A stretch of DNA of 9,545 nt from Cellvibrionaceae bacterium (GTDB lineage: Bacteria > Pseudomonadota > Gammaproteobacteria > Pseudomonadales > Cellvibrionaceae). The position numbers and the translations under genes are program-made. Positions 1 through 5,122 of the stretch are shown here, piece after piece. The notes under the pieces are model-generated. The model saw nothing but the letters and a program-made list of their open reading frames with translations. It was not told the origin of the DNA and did no database searches. The stretch's first letter is position 1; each line of letters begins with the position of its first letter. The stretch spans positions 1 to 9,545 of the forward strand of contig JALUYN010000509.1 of assembly GCA_027012915.1 (NCBI GenBank). The letters run 5' to 3'.

Positions 1-228
1 CGAACTAACCTCGGCTAGAAAGGCGGTGTCCGGCTGCTTCTTTAACTGTGTTAGGAACGCGCTGGCATCGTTATAGCCGATCTTTTCCTGACGCTGATAG
101 AACGCGTCGGTGCGATAGCGCAGTACCGAGTTCCAGACAAACCGCACGCACCCAAACGTCCGCGCCAACAAGGCTGCTTGCTCAGGCGTGGGATAGAAGC
201 GGTATTGGTAGGTGCATTCGGCTTTCAT
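1..228 (-). CDS. tnpB: TnpB-like RNA-guided nuclease / IS605 OrfB, N-terminal part (runs off left edge)
   Basis: The first 76 codons read on the minus strand from ATG at 228 are open to the window edge. Residues 7-20 (YQYRFYPTPEQAAL) followed by FGCVRFVWNSVL at about 26-37 are the typical N-terminal helix-turn-helix of OrfB_IS605/TnpB proteins, which begin with a YRFYPT-x-EQ motif and an R/N-rich second helix. TnpB is known as an RNA-guided DNA nuclease that favours retention of its transposon and is the ancestor of Cas12. The RuvC residues and zinc finger would lie beyond the edge, so activity cannot be judged. No tnpA is visible upstream, which suggests a tnpB-only (IS1341-like) element, though tnpA could lie on the unseen side. 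Confidence 0.85.
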   Translation of the reverse strand, partial: MKAECTYQYRFYPTPEQAALLARTFGCVRFVWNSVLRYRTDAFYQRQEKIGYNDASAFLTQLKKQPDTAFLAEVSS

Positions 229-271
229 GCTTTACACTTTAGACGAAATATTGTAAGGATGCAAAACACAA

Positions 272-321
272 GGCGTCCTGGCGGACGCCGTGCTATCCAT
301 CCTCGCACTAAAAGTACGAGG
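272..321 (-). repeat. Two adjacent hairpins at the end of the TnpB element
   Basis: At 272-289 there is a perfect 7-bp stem GGCGTCC/GGACGCC with a 4-nt loop. At 301-321 an 8-bp stem with one G-T wobble (CCTCGTAC on the minus strand against GTGCGAGG) surrounds a 5-nt loop. They lie 50-100 bp from the tnpB start, near the inferred transposon end, where IS200/IS605-group elements carry the hairpins recognised by the Y1 transposase. That they serve this role is an inference. Confidence 0.55.
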
Positions 322-331
322 TTTTCCGCGC

Positions 332-653
332 TAACTGATAAAACGCCTGTTCCATGGTAAACCGCGTGCCCAGCAAACCTACGCAGGCAATGCCCTGGCG
401 TTGCAGCACCTGGGCCGTGGCATCGGCGATATGCAATAGCGGAATGGAGACCGCCGCTGCCAATATCTCGGCAGTCGCCTGCCAGTTACCCTGATGCTGC
501 AGCGCCTCTATCTCGGCAAAATCCGCGCTGTACAGCACCACCCTGGCAGAGTGCAGCCCGCCCAGCGGCCGTGCGCACATGCTGGTTGACGAGGCGGTAG
601 TAGGTTTGAGTGGACTCCCAGCTCATGCCGCCGATCAAGCCGATGGTTTTCAT
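332..653 (-). pseudogene. Aspartate/glutamate racemase family gene, frameshifted, deleted and cut by an IS
   Basis: The start at 653 gives MKTIGLIGGMSWESTQTYYR, the classic N-terminus of YgeA-type Asp/Glu racemases. After NQHVR the frame shifts by one base at about 566-576, and the sequence continues in another frame as GGLHSARVVLYSADFAEIE and then GNWQATAEILA. The text jumps straight to AAVSIPLLHIADATA. The roughly 30 residues normally in between, which include a catalytic Cys in a CTNTMHK-type motif, are missing. The gene is finally broken after GTRFTMEQAFYQ by the TnpB element, and the frame ends inside the transposon hairpin at 308. Family assignment is by recognised motifs; the size of the deletion is estimated from memory of the family. 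Confidence 0.8.
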
Positions 654-742
654 GGATGCACTTCCACCTTCTGGTCACAAGAAAGAGAGTGTATTGCGAA
701 GGCAGCAGACAAGGCTCCGGACTCTATCAGAGGCTCACATGC

Positions 743-1234
743 TTACCGCCATCCGGCACTTCGCAGTTTTAACAGTAGCGCCCATAACCGGCTGCCCCCC
801 GCTGAGCTTAAAAGCAAAACGGCTCCCACGACCACAGAAGTCCCCCCACGCCCTAACAAGTAAGCGCTAGCGTTTGGCCGCTGTTGCGCGAGAAACTCCC
901 CCAACAGCACCGTGCCAGCAGCGATAAAATAAATACCCATGAGCGCTGTCCCCACCGCCATGCAGGCCCGGGGGCTTACCAATACACCTGCCCCTTGCGG
1001 CACCAGCCATCGGCTCAATGCCTCACGCCACAGAATAAGACTCAGCCCGATCAGAGTATTGCTAAAAAAATGCACAAACTGAGCCATCAATACGCTTGAA
1101 GAAATGTCCTCTTGGCCAGCCAGAGCGATCAACAGAGAAACGGCGGCATCCGGTAGTGGACGTAGTGCCATCCATAACCCCAATAGCGCCAACAAACTAG
1201 CCATCAGCGGGCGCACTTGCATCCTTTGCATCAT
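743..1234 (-). CDS. Small integral membrane protein of unknown function
   Basis: This 163-residue protein starts at ATG 1234 behind a good ribosome binding site (AAGGGAG about 4 nt upstream). A second ATG follows directly. It has about four hydrophobic segments, near residues 9-27, 48-70, 90-117 and 130-155, separated by short polar stretches with Arg and Glu, so it should sit in the inner membrane. I do not recognise the family. It lies upstream of the racemase pseudogene on the same strand, with 89 bp between them, so the two may once have been cotranscribed. The strong hydrophobic pattern and the ribosome binding site make it a better candidate than the plus-strand frames over the same bases. 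Confidence 0.7.
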   Translation of the reverse strand: MMQRMQVRPLMASLLALLGLWMALRPLPDAAVSLLIALAGQEDISSSVLMAQFVHFFSNTLIGLSLILWREALSRWLVPQGAGVLVSPRACMAVGTALMGIYFIAAGTVLLGEFLAQQRPNASAYLLGRGGTSVVVGAVLLLSSAGGSRLWALLLKLRSAGWR

Positions 1235-1381
1235 GACTCCCTTACTCGTTGCATTGTTGGTTGTGAAAGCTCCATCTGGCTACTCCAGATCTCCGGTAAA
1301 CACGACTGTCAGCCAGCAGCGCAGACCTTCGTCGCCCACCGGATCCCGATACCACATACTTCAGGCAGCGCTTTTCACACA
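1235..1381. other. Intergenic stretch with a small hairpin, no gene
   Basis: Between the membrane protein start and the oxidoreductase stop I see no credible gene. A 6-bp stem ATCTGG/CCAGAT with a 5-nt loop lies at 1274-1290. It has no T-run after it on either strand, so I do not call a terminator. Confidence 0.4.
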
Positions 1382-2035
1382 TTAGCCGCTGGCGTTCTCT
1401 TCAGCCACCTGACGCAGCGCATCGACCAGCACATCGGTGGGCTGGGCGCCGGAAATCAGGTAGCGGCCATCGAGAATAAATGCAGGCACGGCACTGACGC
1501 CCATGTCCATAAAGCGCTGCTCGGCTTCACGCACTTCTTCGGTGTACTGATCGGAGCGAGCGATGGCCTCGGCGGTGTCGCCATCCAGCCCCACCTCGAT
1601 AGCTTTTTCGCGAAGCACCAAGGGGGCGGCGGGATTTTTCGCCTCGCCGAAGTAGGCCTCGAAAAGCGCCAGTTGAAGCGCCGTTTCCTGATGCTGCGTG
1701 CCGGCCCAGGCCAGCACACGGTGCGCGGCGAAGGTGTTGTTCGCTCGGCGCTCCAGCGCGCCACGGAAATTCAGGCCAAGCGCTTCGGCGGCAGCCATGA
1801 TCTCGCGCTGGGACTGTTCCATGGTGGCCGCGTCCTTGCCGTACTTGCGGCATAGATGCTCCAGAATCGGCTCGCCCTCGGGCGGCATGTCCCGATTCAG
1901 TTCGAAAGGCTGCCAGACCAGCTCGACGTCGATCTCGCCCTTGAGTGTCTCTAACGCCTGCTCCAAGCGTCGGTAGCCAATGGCGCACCACGGGCAGGCC
2001 ACATCAGATACTAGGTCGATTCTTACCTTTTGCAT
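1382..2035 (-). CDS. FrnE-like DsbA-family thiol oxidoreductase
   Basis: This 217-residue protein matches the FrnE branch of the DsbA family in length and layout. The redox motif CPWC is at residues 14-17 right after the first strand (IDLVSDVACPWC). An all-helical insertion follows, and the cis-proline loop SAVPAF is at about 181-186, then the C-terminal ISGAQP at 194-199. Members are dithiol oxidoreductases; FrnE proteins are linked to oxidative stress tolerance and to polyketide isomerisation. There is no signal peptide, so it should act in the cytoplasm. The start at 2035 is supported by AAAGGAG about 8 nt upstream. It lies just after the truncated RNase Z on the same strand. The gene appears intact, unlike its neighbours on both sides. 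Confidence 0.9.
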   Translation of the reverse strand: MQKVRIDLVSDVACPWCAIGYRRLEQALETLKGEIDVELVWQPFELNRDMPPEGEPILEHLCRKYGKDAATMEQSQREIMAAAEALGLNFRGALERRANNTFAAHRVLAWAGTQHQETALQLALFEAYFGEAKNPAAPLVLREKAIEVGLDGDTAEAIARSDQYTEEVREAEQRFMDMGVSAVPAFILDGRYLISGAQPTDVLVDALRQVAEENASG

Positions 2036-2057
2036 GGGGTATCTCCTTTGGGTTCAT

Positions 2058-2411
2058 TCATCTGAATTCCAGCGCGAAGAGCAGGCAAAGCTGGGTGACC
2101 GCACAGGTGGCTTCCAGCCAGGTTTGGATACCCTTGGGGGCCACAAGGGGCAGCGGCGCCGTGCGCCCACCCATGGCCGCACTGGCCAGAATGCCCGGCA
2201 GCCCGTAGCCGTGGTCGCCGTGCACATGGGTAATCAAAATGGCCTTCAGCGAATGAAACGTCAGCTTGGTGTGCAACACCTGATGCTGCGTGCCCTCGCC
2301 ACAATCGACCAGATACCAACCCTTGCCCTTGCTTTCATGCAAAGCGACGCCAGACACGTTTCTTGTTTTGGTTGGGACTCCGGCGGAGGTGCCGAGGAAG
2401 AGTAGGTTCAT
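2058..2411 (-). pseudogene. Truncated RNase Z-like metallo-beta-lactamase fold protein
   Basis: Starting at ATG 2411 the minus strand encodes 117 residues that begin MNLLFLGTSAGVPTKTRN and continue through VDCGEGTQHQ to THVHGDHGYGLPG at about 61-73. This gives the GTSAG-P, DCGEGTQ and HxHxDH signatures of ribonuclease Z (H62, H64, D66, H67 bind zinc). RNase Z trims tRNA 3' ends and is usually about 250-320 residues. Here the frame ends after LLFALEFR, so the later zinc ligands are missing and the product cannot be a complete enzyme. The stop lies 22 bp before the frnE-like start, which suggests a deletion that joined the two genes. An upstream start at 2495 would add 28 residues unlike the family and run into the ccdAB promoter, so I reject it. 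No clear Shine-Dalgarno sequence precedes 2411. Confidence 0.75.
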
Positions 2412-2417
2412 ATCTGA

Positions 2418-2429
2418 TTGACGAGTCAA
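2418..2429. repeat. 12-bp inverted repeat before the RNase Z-like start
   Basis: TTGAC-GA-GTCAA lies 7 bp upstream of the truncated RNase Z-like start. It could be a regulator site, but nothing else supports that. Confidence 0.25.
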
Positions 2430-2471
2430 CAATGAGCTTGAAGGGATGGCGTTCGAAGCAACGAGGCATGC

Positions 2472-2500
2472 TTGAATGCGCATTTCCATGCGCATAAAAT
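2472..2500 (+). promoter_or_regulatory. ccdAB promoter with two palindromic operator copies
   Basis: A -35 box TTGAAT (2472-2477) and a -10 box TAAAAT (2495-2500) are separated by exactly 17 bp. Two copies of the 8-bp perfect palindrome ATGCGCAT (2476-2483 and 2488-2495) overlap both boxes. CcdA is a ribbon-helix-helix repressor that binds short palindromes in its own promoter, so these are the likely CcdA or CcdA-CcdB sites. The leader to the ATG at 2535 is about 27 nt and contains AGGAGG. Confidence 0.75.
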
Positions 2501-2534
2501 CAGACTATACATCAAGAGCCACCAGGAGGCGACG

Positions 2535-2780
2535 ATGGCCGAACTCTACGATGCAGCCGCACCCAAAAAAGCAGCGAATCTCTCCATCAATAGGGACCTG
2601 CTGCGCAGGACACGTGAATTGAACATTAACCTGTCTGCCACCCTGGAGCGAGCGCTGAAAGAAGAGCTTTCCCAATGCGAAGCGCAGCGATGGGTCGAAG
2701 AAAATCGAGCTGCGATAAAAAGTTATAACGATTTTGTCGAACGACACGGATGCTTTGGCGACGAATTCAGGGAGTTTTAA
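2535..2780 (+). CDS. ccdA: CcdA-family antitoxin
   Basis: This 81-residue protein starts at ATG 2535, behind a strong CAGGAGG about 6 nt upstream. An ATG at 2472 would place the start inside the promoter and is rejected. Residues 1-40 (AAPKKAANLSINRDLLRRTRELNINLSATLE) form the ribbon-helix-helix DNA-binding domain of CcdA. The C-terminal part, W-x-EEN-x-AI-x-SYN-x-FVE-x-HG-x-F-x-DEFREF, is the flexible toxin-binding tail. CcdA represses its own promoter and wraps CcdB to release it from DNA gyrase. Its stop TAA overlaps the ccdB start ATG by one base, the usual translational coupling. The operon is on the plus strand, opposite to most of the array, and lies at its left end. Confidence 0.93.
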   Translation: MAELYDAAAPKKAANLSINRDLLRRTRELNINLSATLERALKEELSQCEAQRWVEENRAAIKSYNDFVERHGCFGDEFREF

Positions 2781-3097
2781 TGGCACAATTCGACGTATAC
2801 CCCAACCCAAGCAAAACCAGCAAAGCGCACTACCCCTACCTTGTGGATGTTCAAAGCAGTTTGCTAAGCGAACTGACCACCCGCATCGTCATCCCGCTGG
2901 GAAACCGTTCCGCCTTCGGCAACGACACCATGCAAGGACTCACTCCTGAAATCAGCTTTGGCGATCAGGCGCTATTGCTGTTAACGCCACAGATTTCGTC
3001 GGTGCCTGAAAAACATCTACGGAATCCCATCGGCTCTCTCTCGCATGTTAGAGACCTAATTATCGGGGCTCTGGACCTGGCGATCACCGGCTTTTAA
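2780..3097 (+). CDS. ccdB: CcdB-family toxin (predicted gyrase poison)
   Basis: This 105-residue protein starts at 2780, overlapping the ccdA stop. The N-terminus MAQFDVYPNPSKTSKAHYPYLVDVQSSLL and the central LTTRIVIPLG and LTPEISFGDQALLLLTPQIS segments are typical of CcdB. Known CcdB proteins trap DNA gyrase-DNA complexes. In the F-plasmid protein the last three residues W-G-I are needed for this; here the end reads ITGF, so the Trp is absent, as I recall for some other chromosomal CcdB proteins. Gyrase poisoning is therefore inferred from the family and not certain. The stop TAA (3095-3097) lies inside the left core of the adjoining attC-like site, which suggests that ccdAB is itself a gene cassette read on the plus strand. 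Confidence 0.9.
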   Translation: MAQFDVYPNPSKTSKAHYPYLVDVQSSLLSELTTRIVIPLGNRSAFGNDTMQGLTPEISFGDQALLLLTPQISSVPEKHLRNPIGSLSHVRDLIIGALDLAITGF

Positions 3098-3146
3098 CAC
3101 TGGCAGGATGCGGCAACCTCATGGAGGCAAAGCCATCATGTTAGAC
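3092..3146 (+). other. attC: attC-like site A (short, possibly plus orientation)
   Basis: The cores TTTTAAC (3092-3098) and GTTAGAC (3140-3146) flank a fold GGC-aa-CCTC-atg-GAGG-caaa-GCC. The left arm GATGCGGC pairs with GCCATC with extra bases on the left, suggesting plus orientation, opposite to the other sites. At 55 bp it is the shortest site. The ccdB stop lies in its left core, and the stop of the ccdB remnant on the minus strand (3143-3141) lies in its right core. Confidence 0.6.
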
Positions 3147-3292
3147 GCTCATGCCGAAGCGGGCCATCAGAATTGACGGTGCCGCGCGAGAGGCAAACCG
3201 TTAGCTTCGACGTATGCGTTCGAACTTGCCAGAGCTTTGGCATTCTCTTTCAGCCACTTCTCCTGTTTATGCCGTTTCACAGCCTCCGCAAT
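3141..3292 (-). pseudogene. Doubly truncated ccdAB remnant (ccdA C-terminal half plus start of ccdB)
   Basis: On the minus strand, codons from 3292 to the TGA at 3169-3167 read IAEAVKRHKQEKWLKENAKA and on to NAYVEANGLPLARHRQF. This is the C-terminal toxin-binding half of a CcdA; compare EQWL-x-EN, YN-x-xVE-x-xG and RF/QF endings in the family. The DNA-binding half is gone, and the homology begins right at the parE stop. The TGA overlaps an ATG (3167-3165) that opens MARFGMSV and stops in the attC core; MARF matches the usual CcdB start (MAQFDVY in the intact copy nearby). So both genes of a second, divergent ccdAB operon have been gutted. It shares only about 40% of residues by eye with the intact CcdA, so it is not a recent inverted copy of it. 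Confidence 0.72.
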
Positions 3293-3293
3293 G

Positions 3294-3593
3294 TTATGTT
3301 TCGTTTGCTGGTAATTCGAGCTGCCTCTCACTCCGCCAGACTCGTATGAGCAGAACCTCTTTAGCCTGCCTGAGATAGACAACTCGAAACGGCGCGTGAA
3401 TCAATTCACGAATATGATCCATGTTGAATTCAGGAACAACTCGGCCAGCATCCGGGTGGATTTGAAGCATTTCACAGTGCTCTAGGATAGCAGCCACGAA
3501 ATCATCACCGATATGTGGCACATCCTGCTCTTTGTAATACTCCTGAATAGCCTGTAAGTCCTCGAGAGCAGACTGTGCTAAGCGTAGTTCCAT
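3294..3593 (-). CDS. ParE/RelE-family toxin
   Basis: This 99-residue protein has the ParE fold signature: an N-terminal strand MELRLAQSALEDLQAIQEYY, a helical hairpin, then RVVPEFNMDHIRELIHAPFRVVY, and a C-terminal strand EVLLIRVWRSERQLEL. The R-E-L-x-x-x-PFRVVY and V-x-R-x-x-R-x-L motifs are standard in ParE toxins, most of which act on DNA gyrase; RelE-like members cut mRNA on ribosomes. Which target applies cannot be told from sequence. The start ATG at 3593 follows the antitoxin stop TAA without a gap. Its own stop lies in an ACATAAC that looks like the surviving R'' core of a lost attC. Confidence 0.88.
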   Translation of the reverse strand: MELRLAQSALEDLQAIQEYYKEQDVPHIGDDFVAAILEHCEMLQIHPDAGRVVPEFNMDHIRELIHAPFRVVYLRQAKEVLLIRVWRSERQLELPANET

Positions 3594-3863
3594 TTACTTG
3601 ATACCCAACGTTTTCTTGGCGTCCTCCAACGATACGGTGTTGCCCTCACGAACATCCATAAGCCCCCGCGCCACCGCCTTTACAAACCGCAATTCCTCAG
3701 CAGTTCTCTCATAATCCTCAAGCCCCTGCACAACAGCTATGCCGCGGCCACGGCTGGTGAGCAGGATTGGACGATGCGTGTCCTGCGCTCGACCAACCAC
3801 CTTTCCGGGATTGATTTTAAGGTCTGATAGAGGAATGACATCCTCGGAAAATTTCACTTGCAT
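3594..3863 (-). CDS. Phd/YefM-family antitoxin
   Basis: This 89-residue protein has the Phd/YefM layout. An N-terminal DNA-binding segment (EDVIPLSDLKINPGKVVGRA) is followed by the RPILLTSRGRGIAVVQGLEDYE hallmark, in which the family has PV-x-IT-x-x-G-x-x-AVL-x-x-x-x-Y, and then an acidic helical tail that binds the toxin. It should neutralise the ParE-type protein encoded directly downstream and repress the operon through the palindromes at 3887-3917. A ribosome binding site is weak (GGGTAATC about 5 nt before the ATG). Confidence 0.9.
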   Translation of the reverse strand: MQVKFSEDVIPLSDLKINPGKVVGRAQDTHRPILLTSRGRGIAVVQGLEDYERTAEELRFVKAVARGLMDVREGNTVSLEDAKKTLGIK

Positions 3864-3886
3864 AGTGATTACCCAGCCAACGATTT

Positions 3887-3923
3887 GGTGCCATTAATAG
3901 CACCAGTTAACAGGTGCAGTAAA
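3887..3923 (-). promoter_or_regulatory. phd-parE promoter and three-half-site operator
   Basis: On the minus strand TTTACT (3923-3918) and TATTAA (3899-3894) are separated by 18 bp. The arms GGTGC (3887-3891), GCACC (3900-3904) and GGTGC (3913-3917) recur at exact 13-bp steps in alternating orientation. This makes two overlapping palindromes, one centred on ATTAAT and the other on GTTAAC. Phd-type antitoxins bind such repeats cooperatively. The leader to the ATG is about 25-30 nt. Confidence 0.65.
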
Positions 3924-3926
3924 GAA

Positions 3927-4005
3927 ACATAACGCCGAAGCGCACCGGTGACTTTGACGTAGCGAAGCGGAGACAAAGGCATCCCAGTGACGCGCCTGGT
4001 TAGCT
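3927..4005 (-). other. attC: attC site B
   Basis: ACATAACGCC at 3927-3936 and CCTGGTTAGCT ending at 4005 bound a foldable 79-bp site. Arms GCGCACCGG and GCGTCACTGG (minus sense) pair with one extra T on the R'' side, the asymmetry that orients attC. The relE stop (4002-4000) lies inside it. Confidence 0.85.
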
Positions 4006-4302
4006 GTTCCCAAGCATGTACGCCCGAAGCTGTCGCTCCTCTCGCATAACATAGAGAATGAGAACTCGCTGATCATCCTCACGATAAAAAATGCGACACG
4101 GTGGAACCACTACCTCCCTGTATACTGAATTAGGGAGTTCTGGAGGAATCCGTCCGGATTGGGGAAAATCTTCCAAACGCTCGGTCTTATCGAAAACTTC
4201 CTGGACCAGATGACTTGCGGCAACAGGATTATCCAGAGCAATGTACTCAGCTATGGCATCCAGTTCTTGAAGGGCAGGCTCCGTCCAGATTACTTCAGCC
4301 AT
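4000..4302 (-). CDS. RelE/ParE-family toxin
   Basis: This 100-residue protein begins MAEVIWTEPALQELDAIAEYIALDNPVAA, a near-textbook ParE/RelE N-terminus (W-T-x-x-A-x-x-DL-x-x-I-x-x-YI). It continues with F-P-x-SGRIPPEL, YREVVVPPCRIFYR and a final strand RVLILYVMREERQLR. The start at 4302 overlaps the 3' end of the phd gene by 13 bp, so translation is coupled. The stop is in attC site B. Family members inhibit gyrase or cleave mRNA, and the sequence alone does not decide between them. It is distinct from the other ParE-like toxin at 3294-3593. Confidence 0.9.
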   Translation of the reverse strand: MAEVIWTEPALQELDAIAEYIALDNPVAASHLVQEVFDKTERLEDFPQSGRIPPELPNSVYREVVVPPCRIFYREDDQRVLILYVMREERQLRAYMLGNS

Positions 4303-4547
4303 TTACTCATTTTCTCCCTGGCCTCACTTTGGCTGTACGTTCTTCCCTCAAGTACAGCACGCTCTCCCCGTGATAGCCCCTCAAGCAGCTCAAGTCGGCG
4401 CTGCATAAACTCATAATCCTGCACATCGACAAGATATGCCGATGGCTGACCATGCTCCGTGATCAGTATCGGCTCCTTAGACAAGTGCAGATCTGCCAGA
4501 ATCTTTGTGGCTTGGCGCTTGAGGTTCGTAACAAGCTCAACTTTCAT
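4290..4547 (-). CDS. Phd/YefM-family antitoxin
   Basis: This 85-residue protein reads TNLKRQATKILADLHLSKEP, then ILITEHGQPSAYLVDVQDYE at about 27-46, the core Phd/YefM motif. An acidic and charged C-terminal helix (SRGERAVLEGRTYSQSEARE) follows and should wrap the toxin. The ATG at 4547 has GGGTGAG a few bases upstream. It is the first gene of the operon and overlaps the toxin gene by 13 bp. The promoter carries a near-perfect 18-bp palindrome, consistent with autorepression. Confidence 0.92.
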   Translation of the reverse strand: MKVELVTNLKRQATKILADLHLSKEPILITEHGQPSAYLVDVQDYEFMQRRLELLEGLSRGERAVLEGRTYSQSEAREKMSKWLK

Positions 4548-4572
4548 GGGCTCACCCTAAATCAGACTAATA

Positions 4573-4606
4573 GTGACACTATAGTATCACTCTTCAGGTG
4601 GGGCAA
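4573..4606 (-). promoter_or_regulatory. phd-relE promoter with an 18-bp palindrome
   Basis: On the minus strand TTGCCC (4606-4601) and TATAGT (4583-4578) are separated by exactly 17 bp. The -10 box lies inside the palindrome GTGA-c-ACTATAGT-a-TCAC (4573-4590), which has a single mismatched pair. The leader is about 25-30 nt and carries GGGTGAG. The promoter ends next to attC site C, so it belongs to the cassette. Confidence 0.72.
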
Positions 4607-4610
4607 TCAC

Positions 4611-4697
4611 AGCTAACGCGAAACTAAGCGGTGCCCTGACAAGGGCATCCGGTGGACGGCCGTCAGGCCGGGAACGTACTTGAGCGACTGGTTAGCA
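4611..4697 (-). other. attC: attC site C
   Basis: AGCTAACGCG at 4611-4620 and GACTGGTTAGCA ending at 4697 bound an 87-bp site with internal self-complementarity. L arms CTCAAG and CTTAG (minus sense) differ by one extra base on the R'' side. Pairing is weaker than in sites E to H. It lies 28 bp after the stop of the unknown gene at 4726-5022. Confidence 0.75.
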
Positions 4698-4725
4698 CTG
4701 CTCAACTAAATACCTGTGACCCAAG

Positions 4726-5022
4726 TCAAAATGGTATTCCGTTCTCATCTTCTGTTTCACTTGATTCCGTAGACGGCTCAGAACCAAAAAGATCGTCTTC
4801 AATCGGCATCAGCTCCCATAGCTCGTTCTGGTGGAGCCATACCGGATCAGCATTCTCCTCAATGAACTGGTCTACAGGCATGCCATCCACAGTTGGTGGC
4901 CGCTTTATTCTGGCTTGCTTACCGTTCATAAAGACCCACTGGTACTTCCTTTGCCGATCTGCTTGCGCGGCTTTCTTTGCACTCTTTTGGGCCGGAGTGA
5001 GCTGTTTCTTAACTTTTGCCAT
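4726..5022 (-). CDS. Unknown cassette protein, basic N-terminus and acidic C-terminus
   Basis: I start this 98-residue gene at ATG 5022 (MAKVKKQLTPAQKSAKKAAQ). The longer frame from 5112 would begin inside attC site D. The first 35 residues are very rich in Lys, Arg and Ala. A central part holds RIKRPPTVDGMPVDQFIEENADPVWLHQNELWELM, which looks like a folded, conserved core with several Trp. The last 20 residues are acidic and Ser-rich. There is no signal peptide or membrane segment. I do not recognise a characterised family. The charge split suggests nucleic-acid or nucleoprotein contact, but that is only a guess. It is alone in its cassette, with only about 16 bp between the site and the ATG and thus no obvious promoter of its own. 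Confidence 0.75.
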   Translation of the reverse strand: MAKVKKQLTPAQKSAKKAAQADRQRKYQWVFMNGKQARIKRPPTVDGMPVDQFIEENADPVWLHQNELWELMPIEDDLFGSEPSTESSETEDENGIPF

Positions 5023-5037
5023 AGCTAAACTTTTTGG

Positions 5038-5121
5038 TGCTAACGCCTGCAGCATGCGCGCCCACGAAATGGAGCCGAGGGCGCAATGTAGTGGGCGTCG
5101 CCGTGCCTGCATTGGTTAGCA
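5038..5121 (-). other. attC: attC site D
   Basis: TGCTAACGCC at 5038-5047 and TTGGTTAGCA ending at 5121 bound an 84-bp site. Minus-sense arms TGCAGGCA and TGCTGCA pair with one extra G on the R'' side, and GCCCAC pairs with GTGGGC further in. It separates the unknown gene from the inverted brnTA operon. Confidence 0.85.
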
Positions 5122-5122
5122 C

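Larger units (their letters stand above)
1..336 (-). mobile_element. Left part of a TnpB-encoding IS200/IS605-type element (partial)
   Basis: The minus strand carries the start of a tnpB gene (ATG at 228) preceded by about 105 bp that hold two strong hairpins. Elements of the IS200/IS605/IS1341 group have no long terminal inverted repeats and instead carry subterminal hairpins at their ends, which fits. The outer boundary is placed at about 331-337, because the reading frame of the interrupted racemase loses similarity to its family just there, after the codons for AFYQ. The other end of the element and any tnpA lie outside the window. The exact boundary is an inference from the loss of racemase similarity. 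Confidence 0.7.

Noticed and set aside
654..742. Terminator between the membrane protein and the racemase pseudogene
   Set aside because: Only a 4-bp stem (CTCT-atc-AGAG) without a T-run is present.
1217..2405. Long plus-strand open frames over the FrnE-like and RNase Z-like genes
   Set aside because: They are antisense shadows of high-GC genes; the minus-strand frames carry clear family motifs (CPWC, GTSAG, HxHxDH) and good starts.
5023..5112. Upstream start at 5112 for the unknown protein at 4726
   Set aside because: The extra 30 codons lie inside or next to attC site D and read as non-conserved text; MAKVKK at 5022 is the natural start.
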